Origin: Acestrorhynchus altus
Lineage: Eukaryota; Chordata; Actinopteri; Characiformes; Acestrorhynchidae
DNA: 64,000 bases
Assembly: GCA_034509495.1 (NCBI GenBank)
Contig: CM067523.1
Location: 17,740,379-17,804,378 of the forward strand
Direction: 5' to 3'
Part shown: in pieces, positions 23,051 to 35,390 of the stretch
How positions within the stretch are numbered: the first letter of the stretch is position 1
Layout of the letters: each line of letters starts with the position of its first letter
Program-made: the position numbers and the translations under genes
Notes under the pieces: generated by a model
What the model saw: the letters and a program-made list of their open reading frames with translations, nothing else
Told to the model about the DNA's origin: nothing
Databases searched by the model: none

Positions 23051-23099
23051 TTTACTTTGGACTACAACTCTCTTCACCTACTCTGCAACCACATATTGG

Positions 23100-23665
23100 C
23101 CCTCCGCATCATCTGTAGCTTCAGGTGAGCTGGCGGTCGATGCGGGAGGTGAGTAGTGGTGGAGCTCCATATGTGAGTGAAGATATATACATTCTTGTGT
23201 TCAGTTAATGGAGAGAAATGATCATCACCTTTGTTTTCGATGTATTTAGAGAGGATGATAGTGGATCCTGTGTCCCATGTGTTAAGGCGCCAAACGCTGA
23301 TGATGCTTTAGAGGGTGGGCCTAACTGTGTGCTCATCTCTCCGTTTTCTTATATTTTGTTACACTCAGAGCTCCCCGTGGTTGCAGAGTACTAACCTCTT
23401 AAGGGATTGTTTACATGTCTGTGCAGGTATGTGATCATTTAAAAAAAAATTGTTTGTTAATTAGTTAAAAAAAGAAGAAACTTGCCTCTCTGTAAAATAA
23501 AATATATGTAAAGCACGAAACGATCACTAAAGAACTGTCCAGTTTTATTTCATTTAAGCTGTATACTTAGTAGTGTAATGTGTAGCTTGAGGTGAGCTGG
23601 TGGGTGATGCTCCCCGTGGTTGCAGTTTACTAACCTCTTACGAGATGAATGTGCAGGCCTGTCAA
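23100..23665. repeat. partially duplicated unclassified repeat
   Basis: Two phrases occur in the same order twice. TGTAGCTT(C/G)AGGTGAGCTGG is at 23113 and 23581. CTCCCCGTGGTTGCAG, followed by ACTAACCTCTTA, is at 23376 and 23611. In the second copy the two phrases are almost adjacent, as if 200 bp had been deleted. It could be two LTR-like or MITE copies, one internally deleted. Confidence 0.5.
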
Positions 23666-26127
23666 GATTAAATAAAGATCCAGAGAGAGCAAGTTAACCC
23701 CGTTCATCTGTCCTCCTTATAGCATCCTGGTGCATGAATGACTTCACCCACACTGAGCTTAACCTAAGAAATGACGGGGCAGCAGGCTGTTACACTGGCG
23801 GCATGAAGCTGGTACCGTCACACAAACAGTATAACATTAACTAGCTGAGACAGCCATCATTGATCATGGCCAACAAGCACTGTTATTGCCACGTTAGAAT
23901 GTCGGCTATGACTCTCGTACAAAATCACCGGCACTACAAGTGGCTTACACTACTGTGGGTGTGTGTTCTTTATCCATTAAAAAGCCTTTTTTTGGGGAAA
24001 CAAATGTGGTTCATCACTGGTGTTCTTTGAGAGTGTAGTGTTCCGGGTGTGATCTAGCGATGTAATGTATGCTTTAGCTTTGAGCTCTATCATATATTCT
24101 TCTTCAGGTCTGAGAGATCACTGTCAGTGTGTGGTTGGTGATGAGGAGTTGACACCTCTGTCAGTAATAATTATAGAAGCCAGGGTAGCCTACTGGTGTA
24201 TCTAATACATAGCTCTGAGGGTGACTAAGACTCGCCTGCCCTGCACTTGGATCGCTCATTTTATACAATGCACAGAGATAGCATGATAGATAACCACAGC
24301 ACACACACCCACACACACATGCACACACACACAGTGACATGAACACATGTCCCAAACTCCAGCTCTTGTTCTGTGGCCCCACAGTTCCAGAGTTGTTCCT
24401 CTTTCTATATGCATTGCCTAAGTCAGGTCAGGATGACTCATAGATTCTGTGTTTTGTTCATCTGGAGCATCTGAAGTGTCCTAACCAAATCTTGGTCACC
24501 ACCTAAACATGGTGCCTTGTCACCAGAGGGAAAAATTAGGAGAAAAATACTGAGTCAGCCTTAGAATCAACATTCATTCCCTGAATCAGCACATCAAAAA
24601 CTCTTCCCTGTAATGTTTTCTTTTTCATATTAATAAATGAATTAATGTCCGAAAGTGATGACGATTGTGTTCATCTTAGAGGAACAAAAGGTAATGTTTG
24701 TGGTGGGCCAAGGCCGTAAAAAGACAAAACCTCATCTTTAACATCATGTTTTTGTGTATATGAAGAAACCTTGAGCATGTTTACATTTATAATGTTGCCC
24801 GGATTCTTTGAGACATCATAAAAACCAGTGTCTATTCAAACACTGTGAAGCTCACTGTAAAAACAGCATGTTATTTAGCCAAAAAAAGATTTTTGGTCAG
24901 TGATCTTAGTTTATTTAAACTTTGCTTTCCAGACACACCCTCCTGTAGCCACACCCCCTTTCCCTGCATTTGCTTATATCTTTAGAAATCTCTTCAAACA
25001 GAGAGCAGATGAACAGCATCATGTCTTCAAAGATTTATGAGGACTGTTACCTCACTATCCCAACCTCACTGACCACCTCCCTCACATCCATGATCTTTAC
25101 TCTGTTTCTCTGCTCTTCAGAGTGCATTTATGAGGAATGTCAAGTTGGATTGACATAAATGTTCAGACTCTCTCAGAGTCACACTGCCGTGTATCAGATA
25201 TGCATCGGATTTCATGTTGGGAGAGTAGGGAGCCTGATGAAACACAGTGTGTTGTGTTTTACCAGGAAACTATCAGATGTGAAGAATAGACAGCACTTGG
25301 CAGCATTATTGTGATGGAGCTACCAAGTGCCTGCTGACCACAGATCCAGGTCTTTGCGGCTCTTTTTCTCTTGGGAATCACCAAACTTTACACAAAATTT
25401 AATGCAGTGCCGTTATCATAATTTTGTCAAAAATGCAAGATCCAGTGCCGCTCACTTACACTTCCTCACTTATCCGTGGTGTACATGAGTGACAGCTTCT
25501 ACAAGTAGGAAAAAAAGAATTCAAACCATGCATCCCTATCGTAAAATTCATCTGACCATACTTTTTCGTGCATAAACATATTAAGGTTTAAGTCAAGTTA
25601 TCTGGATTTTGAGTGAAAGGCAACAGACTAAACCCAATTATCAATAGTTGATTCAACTCAGATCCCATTTGAATTTGGAAAATATTTGATTTATATGTGT
25701 GATGTATTCAATTTTGCATAATACATATTATATTTATTTGCATAGAAACTATTTGTGTGACTATAGAGGCAATGGCAACCCCAAACTCAAGTATTATAAA
25801 TTAAGTTGAAGTTGAAATTAACTGAAAGATCTAATGATTTTTAGTAAATGATTTTAAATGTTCACATTATTTATATGAGTTGAATTAACTTACCCCTTAC
25901 GGTGTACTTTCAGTTTAGTTTTCAATCAATAATTCAATAAAATATTCAATGAAAAGTCAGGATTTTGCAGATGATAAAGCAGTTCCAGCATCCACCATTA
26001 TTTACCCTGGGAGTCAGGGCTGTGTTTGTACTTTAGAGACTGGTCTTCTTCCTTGCTTTCATCCATCACTGTAAATTGTTGTTGGTAATCTCTGATAAAT
26101 ATGTAAATGTATTTCAATAAGTTGATG
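23666..26127. other. intergenic, nothing recognised
   Basis: About 2.4 kb without a supported gene. Contains a short CA-rich stretch (24301-24332). Confidence 0.4.
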
Positions 26128-27110
26128 CAGTGGCAGATTTAGGTATGGGCCACATGGGCAGCCGCCCAGGGAGAGGAGCAACGTTTGAAACAACAACAAC
26201 AACAACAACAACATATTAGCTTCCTGTTGTCTGTTTTTTTTTGGGTTTTGTTATTGTTATAACTTCACCTGGGTTCACTTTGCCCCATGATTTTGACCAG
26301 CACTCTAGTGCTGGTCTACACTTTTATTTTTATAATCTAATTTCTTATTAAGCATTTTGTTTACAGTGTTATTATTAGTGTTATCTTTTTAATATTTTAA
26401 TCTAATTATCTTTAACAGTCATTTTAAATCTCAGTCAAAAAAATTAAGACTAAAAACTGAATTGGGTCATGTATCAATCCTGTTACTCTCCTGTCTCCCC
26501 ATCTCATCTCTGTTTTGTCTTTCCACCATGTGCTTCTGAGCATAGGTGTTTTGTTTGTTTTGTTCTGTTTTTTTTGTTTGTTTTGGTCCTGTCTCCTCCC
26601 TTGCTCCACCCTTTCCCAGCTGTGTCTCGTGATTAACCCTGCACCTTCATTTCCCAGTTCCAGGTGTGTGTAATGTTGTTCCTGTATTTAAGACCCTTTG
26701 TTTCAGTCAGTCCTTTGTTTATTGTTGTCTTATCTGTCAGGACTCCTTTCCAAGCTATGTAACACTGCTTGGAATGTTTGAAATGAATTTTCACGACTGC
26801 ATTTTCAAACAAGTCCAATATGGTGGGAACCTGGCAATCCTGGAACTGGTGGATGAATGTCTCTTCCAAGAGAACTGTATCAAGTAAAAACAGGCAGTGA
26901 CACGGTGACCTGCTACCAAATGTTATACTTTTCCTGGTTAGTGGTGAAATAACCTTTAGTGATTTAGTCTTGACTCTTAGTTGGCTGTATTGACCTGTGA
27001 GTAAAAACGCTGGAGTCACACACATGGATAAGAAAAGGTCTAAACCATCATCTGCCCAGTTTAGGAAAAAGAGGGAAGAAGATAAAGTTGTGCAGCTGTT
27101 TATCTCCTTA
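26128..27110 (+). mobile_element. hAT element relic (ZMYM1-like type), interrupted
   Basis: The left end CAGTGGCAGATTTAGGTATG followed by GGGCAGCCGCCCAGGG matches the terminus type of the hAT group whose transposases are annotated as ZMYM1-like. At 27024-27090 the + frame MDKKRSKPSSAQFRKKREEDK is the usual N-terminus of that transposase. The coding sequence stops soon after, and no right terminus can be paired within the next kb. A (CAA)n run sits at 26190-26212. An LTR-like repeat (26455-26760) lies inside. Confidence 0.5.
26455..26760 (+). mobile_element. LTR-like repeat copy 1
   Basis: Shares an ordered set of phrases with 60195-60440: CCTGTCTCCTCCCTTGCTCC, TGTCTCGTGATTAACCCTG, a TATA-like TATTTAAGAC (26684-26693) and TTTCAGTCAGTCCTTTGTTT. 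TATA plus a C/T-rich tract suits a solitary LTR promoter. The ends (TG...CA) and target duplication could not be verified. Confidence 0.45.
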
Positions 27111-28204
27111 ATAATATACTTAGGACATATAAGACATATAGCAAATAAATACTCATTACATGGGCTTATTTCTATCCTATACATTCGATCCTACTTTCTA
27201 TACGTTGTTACCTCTATTTACTGAACTGTATTTAATTACGTATGTCACCTCTATCAGGATTTACTCAGCCTGTGTCACATATTTAGTATGTCATTGATAC
27301 AGTAAAGTGACATCATAAGGCTTTCATGTAGGGTTTTTGTTATGTTCATATTATATTATTTTGTATTCCAAGATTAGAATTTGGTATTTTATATTGTAAT
27401 ATAAAAATACATGCATGTTTGGGTACATGCATGTCATTTAGCCTGTTTCTGAGATATTTGAGATTTATGTTTTTGTAGTTTTGTACAGATATGAGAAATT
27501 ATTGGCATCATATGAATTAATTTAATTTCTGCACAGGTTGTTTTTTTATTAATAATTGATAACAGAACAAAGGAAGATATGGAAAAAATGTCACCTTTAT
27601 TGAATAATTCATGCATGAAAGGCCTAAAAGCAATTTCCAAATAAACATGTCATAGATATAAGCACCAATAAACTGTCTATAATACCCCCCCCCCCCACCC
27701 AACATTTTCTAAACAGAATAAAAGTGTTGATCTACAGAACAGTTTCTGTGTTGTAGAGTGGAACTGTGTAAATTATAGTGTAAAGAACCTTTGAAGAACC
27801 ATAATGCAGATTCACTGGTGATCATATTTTTGATCTATGTAAAGCTGCTTTTTGACAGTCACAAAAAAGTGACATTTGATTTGCTCATACTGACTGAGGT
27901 AAACTGGGTTTGATATTTAACTTTAAGGATTGCAGTGAAATCAGAAGTTTTTTCAGCAACCTGGGAAAGGAAGTGTTCAGAACAGCCTGCGGAGGCAACC
28001 GCGTTTCTCAGACACCTGAGGCATCTAGTGGCCACAGAGACACATTACAGAGGAAAGGCAGATGAATCCCTTACCAGCCATAAAAGGAGAGTTTTACCCC
28101 ATTTTGATCTGCTGAGTTACTGAAGAACAGCTTAATCCTTTTCTATTCAAAGAAATAAAATTACAACAAGACATGCCTAATGTTTATTAATTATCAGATT
28201 CCGT
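27111..28204. other. intergenic, nothing recognised
   Basis: AT-rich. Includes a poly-C run at 27685-27700 and one GAAGAACC-type phrase near 27790 that recurs in the slc39a13 introns. No gene supported. Confidence 0.45.
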
Positions 28205-28500
28205 GTAACCACGATAAAGGTGCCCCTCGACTTGTTGTGTTTTCCTCACAGGGGAATTTATCTTTCACATTTAACCCATTCACACACAGTGGTACACACA
28301 CATACACACACACTAGTGAATTCACATGCTAGGGGGGAGTGAGCACACATGCCCATGGGGACCAGTTGGGGAATTAAATGTCTTGCTCAAGGGCACTTCA
28401 GTAAGGGAATTGAATGAATTGGGAATTATTATTTCAGGGAATTGATCCGACAATCTTCAAGTCACAAGGCTGGTGCCTAACCACCAGCCCACAACTTCCT
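28205..28500. repeat. unclassified dispersed fish repeat
   Basis: Contains CCATTCACACACAGTGG, GGGGACCAGTTGGGGAATTA and TTGCTCAAGGGCACTTCAGT followed by AACCACCAG. This word order is one I know from many teleost genomes. Class uncertain. Confidence 0.55.
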
Positions 28501-28918
28501 GTGGTGTCCTGCTGCCTTCCCTTAGTAATGCATCATTTTCTAGGGGGGTTAATCCTTCCACTTTGTGGTCATTTTGTATAACTGACAGTAACACTATCTC
28601 AAGCCCTGCCTACTTGCTATATTGCTTTTGGATCAGAGAACATTCCTCTCTGACAATCTGTTTTAAATGTTCGAGTTATTGATATTATTTATCTCTAAGT
28701 AATGTTTGTGTTAGTAGGCAACATTCCATTCAGATTCAAATTCCAACTTTCTATGTTGTGTGTAATACTTTCATAAGTTATTGCTAGAACAACATTTCCT
28801 ACTTTAACTACATTAAAAAGTTGGTTGTGCTGGGAAGCGAGAAGTAAAAACACACCTACACATTTCTCTTCATTGTTGTTTCTTTAATTTGCACACACAA
28901 GCTGTACAAAACATTACA
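28501..28918 (+). mobile_element. probable 5' LTR region of the Gypsy element
   Basis: The sequence just before 28919 ends in ...ACATTACA and is followed by TGGTGTCAGAA, the form of a retrotransposon primer-binding site. AATAAA-like and T-rich sequence precedes it. The left LTR boundary is not determinable and no matching 3' LTR is visible. Confidence 0.4.
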
Positions 28919-30418
28919 TGGTGTCAGAAAACAAAGCCAAAAGAGGAAAATGGTGTTCTAATGCCATTAATGGACTGGGAATCTAGGTTTACCAGATACT
29001 TGGAAGAGATTTCGCCACCTGATATTCAAGGGTTCTCTTATCCAGAAAATGGAAAAAGAGCAGTGCAGCCACCTTCTTTCTGGATAAGAGAAATAGGGAG
29101 ATATGTGTAAAATACATGGGCACTAACTTCAGAAAATGCAAAGTTGCTTAAGACATACTTTGACAAATTTGAGGAGTATGTAATGTTAAAAAGAAACCAT
29201 ATCTATGCCAGATATAAGCTTCAAAATAATGTGCAGGGAGATAGTGAGTGCATGGACTTTAGTAACAGAAGTAAAGCTGCCAGTGAGGGATTGTGGCTTA
29301 TAGTGATAAAATGGTATGAGACCACACTGTGTTCCCAACTAACTCACCACAAGTTAGAGAGAAACTGCTGAACCATGGACCGGATTTAACTTTGGAAAAG
29401 CCAACTGATATAGCAAGGTCACACGAAATTGCAAAAGAGCAGGTAAAAACCATGATTAATCCATGCACTGCAGCAGTTTCTCAGTCTGCACATGCTCTAT
29501 TATAATATATCAATACTCTGAACAGCACCAAAATTTATTGAAACAAATTAGTAACCTGGCATAATCAAGTGCCAAGGTTTGTTACCAGTGTGCACACGAT
29601 CACAGAACCACTGTCTAGCAGAGACATCAGTGCAAAAAGTGTGGAAAGCTCAACCACTTTGACAAAGCATGCAAATCCCAACAGACGCATTAGTCCAAAA
29701 ATACTGCAGGCAGTTGAAAATGCCATTTCGAATGAAGGTCTTTATATCGATGGCATTACAAAAGATCACAGTGACAAAGAACGAACAGGCATATGCTGAA
29801 GATGAAGTCGGTTTACAGGCCAAAGTCAAGTTCAAGATAGACATGGGCTCAAGTGAACAGAACACCAGTCAGCAAGTTCAAAAACCTCTGCACCACACAT
29901 CTCAAGACCTTTCAAGATATGGTGGAGAGATGTAAAGGGCATTTGTCAGCTCAAATGCAAGTACAGAGAGATTACAGTTGTGCTAGTGTTTAATATCAAA
30001 GCACAAGCCCCCCTTTTATTTGGGCTAAAGGCTTGTCTCAACATGGATTTAATAAAGCTTGTTTTGTCAGTCTATGCAGAATCAGACGGAGATGCCAGCA
30101 TCCTGGAGGGGTTTGCTAATGTCTTCAAAGGAATAGGAGAGTTCCCAGGTGAATGCAGTATATACCTTCACCCATCAGCCATGCCTATGGTTTACCTGCC
30201 TTGAAGGATTCCATTCACCTTGTGCAGCCATTTGAAGGATGAGCTTAACAATATGGAACGACTAGGCATTGTCAGAAAGGTAACAGACACTACTGATTGG
30301 GCTAATGCTTTGGTAGTTGTAGACAAACCCTGCACTGGAAAGCTGAGAATACGCCTGCGTACACTAGACTTAAACAAGGCAATAAAAAGGCCTCACTATC
30401 CGCTGCCTATCTTAGATG
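28919..30418 (+). pseudogene. Ty3/Gypsy retrotransposon, left part (gag, protease, start of RT), decayed
   Basis: After a primer-binding-like site (28919-28929) comes a gag-like region. A zinc knuckle follows: a CX2C pair at 29580-29591 and a complete CX2CX4HX4C box (CKKCGKLNHFDKAC) at 29631-29672. An aspartic-protease-like active-site phrase (IDMGSS) is near 29838-29855. The N-terminal part of a Gypsy-type reverse transcriptase covers about 30190-30418. Stops and frameshifts occur in every section, so it is a dead copy. The RT frame is cut at 30418 by a hAT-like transposon and resumes at 33293. Confidence 0.82.
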
Positions 30419-30499
30419 CAGACATCTCAAGGCTCCCGGAAGTTGCGGGAGACTCCTGCATATATGCATCGGCTCACTGATGCCCGCAAGTTAGATAAA

Positions 30500-30635
30500 C
30501 TCTCTCTCGCGCGCGCACACACGCACACACGCGCGCACACACACACACGCGCGCGCGCGCACGCACGCACACACACACACACACACACGCACGCACGCAC
30601 ACACACGCACGCACGCACGCACGCACGCACGTGCA
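30500..30635. repeat. (CA/CG)n microsatellite inside the hAT-like element
   Basis: Alternating CACACG, GCGC and CACGCACG runs over about 135 bp. The purine-pyrimidine alternation is nearly perfect, so Z-DNA potential is high. Confidence 0.92.
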
Positions 30636-30848
30636 CGCAGCGACACGGACTTTCCAGCGTGGAAAGCGTGGCCGAGGCAAAGGGAGAGGTGAGGGTTCTC
30701 ATTGGTCGTTTTTTTTTCTTTTTTCAATCAGCCAATCAGTTGTGAGTGAGTGTGCGCGTGTATCTGTTAGTCAGCCAATCATTGTTTAGTGTGGGCGGGC
30801 AGTGTTTTTTTGTACTGGACTGCAGCGTTCAGTGAGAGAAGCAGCGTT

Positions 30849-31220
30849 ATGGCAGAGACAGGACCTTCCAAAAAGAAAAAATATAAAACTCACTTCACCT
30901 CTGACTACTCTAAAATTTACCCATGTCTGACTAAAGTAAAAATCAGTGAATGTCTTGCCCGCTGTACTGCTTGCTGTAATGATTCCAGCATTGCCCACTG
31001 CGGGCTAAATGATTGTAAAAGGCATGCTGAGGTCAGTTCAGCTTCATGTGACAAATATACATATTTATTAGCCTTCTCAATTAGTTGGCTAGTACATGAA
31101 AACAGCCCCAACTCATTGGACTTGTATAAAGTTGCAATGCATAATAAAAACGAGTTTACAGAGATGGAAAATGTAGTAATTTATTTTTGTTTATCACAGT
31201 CACTTGGTGTAGCCTGCTGA
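30849..31220 (+). pseudogene. hAT-like transposase, N-terminal zinc-finger part
   Basis: From the ATG at 30849 the frame starts MAETGPSKKKKYK, a basic nuclear-type leader. A Cys/His cluster follows, with YPCLTKVKISECLARCTACC and HCGLNDCKRHAE. This is the layout of the DNA-binding finger of a hAT transposase group (an aromatic pair, CX2C, then spaced His). The frame closes at 31218-31220. The next part lies in another frame after about 80 AT-rich bases. Confidence 0.65.
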
Positions 31221-31289
31221 ATAGAGAAAATAAATGAATAAATAACAGACAAAGCAAGGATATATTCAATATGTATATAATTTTTAAAA

Positions 31290-31930
31290 TATATTTTAGG
31301 GACCACAGCATGTTAGAGAGACCAAGTGCAGGGAAGGCTGGTCCAACATCTCAGTTCTCCCCAGAAAAGCAAAGTCTAATGGAGAAGGTTACCACAGCTG
31401 AGGTGTATTTCACATCTTTTATTGTGGACCATAACCATGCCATGTGTGTAGGCATACAGGCAAATTCTTTAGGAAAAATGTTCACAGACTCTGAAATAGC
31501 AAAGGATTATGCCTGCTCTTCCACAAAGACAGCAGCTATGATGAACTTGGCACTAGAACCTGAATGCTCCGAAGATGTATACAAATTACTCAGCACAGAA
31601 AAAAGGCCATATAATGTTATGGTTGACGAAAACAATGACATCATGTGTGAAAATGAGTGTGCCATTTTAGTCAGGTACTACAGTGAAACACAGGATAAGG
31701 TGACAGTTGGATTTGTAGACATGCCAGTGTGTAATGATGCCAAAGCTGAGAACATCTTCAACTGCATGGAATCATCCATGCATGACAAAGGCCTTGAATG
31801 GTCCAATTGCGTAGGATTCAGCAATGTCAACTGCAATGTCATGATTGGTGAGAACAACTCTCTTTTATCAAGAGTGAATGAACAGGCCCCTCATATATAT
31901 ATAGTGTTGGCTGTCCAAGTCACTTGGTAA
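31290..31930 (+). pseudogene. hAT-like transposase, central part 1
   Basis: A + frame of about 210 codons includes EKVTTAEVYFTSFIVDHNHA, SEIAKDYACSSTKTAAM and RPYNVMVDENNDIMCENECA. In active hAT proteins this region holds the first catalytic Asp (usual form 'S...D.S.D'). Here the expected DES-type motif reads DENND, so the site may be damaged. The frame ends at 31928-31930 and continues in a shifted frame. Confidence 0.6.
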
Positions 31931-32546
31931 ACATATGTGCCAAAACTGCTGCTAAGGAGCTCTCAATGTCACCTGAAGAATTGTTAATTGACATCTACTA
32001 CTACTTTCAGAAAAGCTCAAAAAGAAGAGAGGAACTGAAGCAGTTTTAGGACTTCTGTAACATAGCTCAGCATAGAGTACAAAAACACTGTCCCACACAT
32101 TGGCTCTCCTTGGGAAAAGGTTTGGACCATCTCCTGAACCAATGGCCAGCCTTTAGTTCTTATTTTGAGTCACACAGTGAAAATCAGAAGTCTAAGGATA
32201 TTCAGAAAATGCTGGCAGACCCCACAATGAAGCTGTATGCTTATTTTCTTCACAATGTCACTCAGTGCTTTGACAAATGTAATGTAATTTTTCAAAACAA
32301 GACACCTGTTCTTTACAAGCTAAATGAGGGTGTTGAAGAACTCCTACATGACATTGCAAGTAGGTTTGTTGTTCCCAAAATATTGTGAGAGAATACATTG
32401 CAGGGATTAGACGCAAGCAACCCAGAAATTCACTGTGCAGCTGAAGATATTTTTGTTGGATTCTTGACAAGGAGGCATTTGCAAAAGGAGGAAACACTTT
32501 CCCCCATAAGACAAAACAGTTCTTTAAAGATGCAAGGGCAGTTTAT
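31931..32546 (+). pseudogene. hAT-like transposase, central part 2 (frameshifted)
   Basis: Codons after 31931 in another frame continue the protein (CHLVNICAKTAAKELSMSPE-like), with a stop at 32047-32049. The stretch 32110-32388 is open and reads LLNQWPAFSSYFESHSENQK. The segment up to 32546 has a further stop and frameshift. It is collinear with the parts on both sides, so it is one gene broken by point lesions. Confidence 0.6.
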
Positions 32547-33080
32547 GTGAGAAGCTTTCAGAAAATACAGGAAAAGTTCCTGATGAGAGACCAAATATTG
32601 ACTAATCTGTCAGTTGTCAATACAGAGAACCAAGATGTGGCACCACAGCAGATTATGGTTTTGGCTGAGAGATTCCCCAATGTGATTAAGGTGGATGCCA
32701 GAGAAAATCTCCACTTGGAAGTCCTAGATTATGTCTCAACTAACCTAGAAGCACTGGTCCCAAATTACAAAAATTTACCAGTTGATGAGTTCTGGGGCAA
32801 ACTGTCAAAGATCCAATCTGTGAGCTCAGATCAATTAAAATTTGCAGAGCTGTGCAAGCTGATGAAACTGCTATTGGGGCTGCCGAACTCCAATTGTGAT
32901 GTGGAAAGAGCCTTCAGCATGGTGAGACACATCAAGACCGAGTTCGGGAGTCAGATGTCACACCAGACACTTGTCAATCTGATGTCATGTAAGATAAACA
33001 AATTCATTGACACAGAGTGTCATGACATTGACATTTCAAGCAAACTGATCAAATCAATGAAGGCTTGCAGAAGAACCTAG
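32547..33080 (+). pseudogene. hAT-like transposase, C-terminal dimerisation domain
   Basis: An open frame of 177 codons ends with KLMKLLLGLPNSNCDVERAF and SMVRHIKTEFGSQM, then LVNLMSCKIN. This is the hAT C-terminal dimerisation (hATC) signature: a hydrophobic helix, P-x-S-N-x-D-x-E-R-x-FS, then an LL-x-CKIN ending. It is the best preserved part of the element. Confidence 0.8.
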
Positions 33081-33286
33081 AATAGGCCAATGAAGCCTTT
33101 GTCATAGCCCAAACATTAAAACGTTATGTGTTGTTGTGTTAAAAGTAAAGTTTTGTTATTATCCATATCCTTTGGTGGTGTGTGTGAGATAATTTTTGCT
33201 ATGGTTTAAAAAAAATAAATGTAGGAGGGGGGGAGGGGTTCCGGCAACACCTCCCTGAAATGAGTTTTTACAACTTGGGATGTCTG

Positions 33287-34994
33287 TAAATGACATAGCC
33301 CCCAAACTGGCAGGAGCAAAGTTCTTCAGTGTTTTGGAGACACACTGGAGGAACCTTCCAAGTTGACCACATTTAAGACTGTGTTAGGAAAATACTGCTT
33401 CCTTCGTTTAATTTCAGCTCAAAACAGATTCCAGGGAACAATTGATGAAACCTCTGTAGAGTGACCGCCATCATGCCATGCATGAAAGGACATGACAGAG
33501 GAGCTTGACTGAACCCTGAGAAAAGTGTCATGTGTGTGCCAGAAGTCAGTTACTTTGGAATTGACAAATGATGGGATCAAACCAGATCCAGAAAAGATCA
33601 AGGCTGTGGAAGAAATAGAGCCACCCAAAGCTGAGCTCAATTTGACAGGTTCCTACCAAAGTTGTCTGAAATCAATGCACTGCTGTGACAGCTCCTCAAG
33701 CAAACCAGTGAGTTTATATGGGCTAACTTCAAAAATATGGTTTTTGCTTGTACATCTTCCCAGAAAAGACTGTGAGGGACAGATAACTCTCTGAAATAAG
33801 AGCAGCTACTGAACAGAATGCACATAGAATACTGGAACCACAGAGATGACATATCAGTGTCATCCTATTCCATGGGCAAAGATAATGGTGCCACAAGGAC
33901 AGAGACCTGAAATTCTTCAATGGATTCATACAGGCCACATTCGTGTGGAGAAAAGTAAACAAAGAGCAAGAGACATCAATATTATGGTCTGTAATGGCAA
34001 AACAGACTGACAATATTGTTGGAAACTGCTCTACCTGTTTACAGTGCTGCAAGTCCAACTGAAAGCAACCAATGATTACACCTCCCATCCTGGAAGGACC
34101 ATGGCAAGTCATTACCACCAAACTCTGTATGTGGAATGGTGAGGACTATGTGAAAGCAGATGATTACTACAGCAGAGAGTTCACTTCACTCCATCACTGC
34201 ATTATCAGTGATCTCTAAGCATAAGACCATGGAGTGCCTGAAAAGGTGGTCTCAGACAATGATGCCCAACATAGATTGCATGAATTCTACAGCTTTGCAG
34301 CAAAATGATACTTAACACTTATAACACTAAAACTTAAAACATCAAGCTCATACTATGTCCAGAATAATGGTCTTGCTGAGAAAACAGTGCGGACAGCGAA
34401 GACCATTCTTGACAAAGCTCATGCAGAAAGAAAAGATCCACACTTCATCTTGATGGAATGCATCAGTTGAAAATATCAAGCCTCCATCCCAGCTTATGAG
34501 CCAATGGCTTCTTATGAGTGATGGCTTCCCATCACTGATAAACACCTGCAACCACAATTTGTCAACCCAAAATCCGTACGAACAAGGAGGGCACAGAATC
34601 AGCCTAAACAGAAAAGCTACTACAGTCCCACTGCAAGACCTCTACCTCCACTGCAGCAGAGAGATACAGTTTGCTATCAGCAGGAAACAGGGCATTGGAA
34701 ACATGCTAAAATGATCCAGCCTGTGGGAGATGAAAGATCTTGCCTCATCAACACCAGTGAAGGACAGATGTTTCAACGCAACAAGACCTGTCTGTGTCTG
34801 AGCAGCAACACTTAATGCATGAGTATCATGCAACAACACAACACAGACTCGCACATCACACAACCCGCTCAACTCACTACTCATTCTGGTTAGGTAGTGA
34901 CGCCCAGAGAGATACTGGAATTGCGAAAATCATGCAAAGCATACCAGATGTATAATGTTACTGTACTATAGCCTGATGATTATAAATCCTCATA
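33287..34994 (+). pseudogene. Ty3/Gypsy retrotransposon, right part (rest of RT to integrase), decayed
   Basis: The reverse-transcriptase frame resumes at 33293, collinear with the left part, and is followed by a fragment ending in GIKPDPEKIKAVEEIEPPK (33573-33630), the usual end of a Gypsy RT domain. From about 33850 to 34460 integrase-like pieces are readable in several frames, including a segment with a 'VVSDN' type core and an 'AE(R/K)TV' helix. Multiple stops, frameshifts and deletions rule out function. The 3' end is cut by the Tc1 fragment at 34995, so no 3' LTR is seen. Confidence 0.75.
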
Positions 34995-35390
34995 CAGTGC
35001 ACAAGAAAAGTATTCACAGCTCTTTATTTTGTTATGTTACAGCCTTATTACACAACTGATTCAATTAATTGTTCTCTAAAAATTTTACACACAGTACCCC
35101 ACAATGAAAAAAGGGAAATTCATTATACATATGTTTGTATCGAGACAGAGCTAGAGAAGGGTACAGAAAAATGTCTGCTGGCCAAGAATCCAATGGTCAC
35201 TCTGACAGAGCTCCAACATTGATCTCCTCTCTCGACAGAACTTTCCACAAGGACAAACATTCCTGTAGCACTCAGTCTGAGAAAGGTTTATATTCCAAAA
35301 GGACAACAATCCACACACAACCAAGATAAAACTTAAGGGCAACTGTGAAAGTCCTTGAGTGACCCAGTCAGAGCCCAGATTTCACTCAAT
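34995..35390 (+). mobile_element. Tc1/mariner copy D fragment
   Basis: TA at 34993-34994 is followed by CAGTGCACAAGAAAAGTATT, the family left TIR, and TATGTTACAGCC. Transposase fragments then follow in jumped order (KMSAGQESNGHSDRAP region, then TTCCAAAAGGACAACAATCC, then GTGACCCAGTCAGAGCCCAG). Several hundred bases are deleted between them. Confidence 0.8.

Larger units (their letters stand above)
30419..33286 (+). mobile_element. hAT-like DNA transposon inserted in the Gypsy RT gene
   Basis: The ends CAGACATCTCAAG (30419-30431) and CTTGGGATGTCTG (33274-33286) are inverted repeats, 12 of 13 matching. The flanks TAGATG (30413-30418) and TAAATG (33287-33292) are a slightly diverged target duplication. 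Removing the element and one flank restores the collinearity of the RT frame. The element has a CA/CG microsatellite near its left end and a broken transposase on the plus strand. At 2.87 kb it may be nearly full length. It must be younger than the Gypsy copy. Confidence 0.82.

Noticed and set aside
26633..27184. 183-codon minus-strand open frame
   Set aside because: It is antisense to an LTR-like repeat and to the MDKKRSKPSSAQFRK transposase start on the plus strand. No domain or sensible composition.
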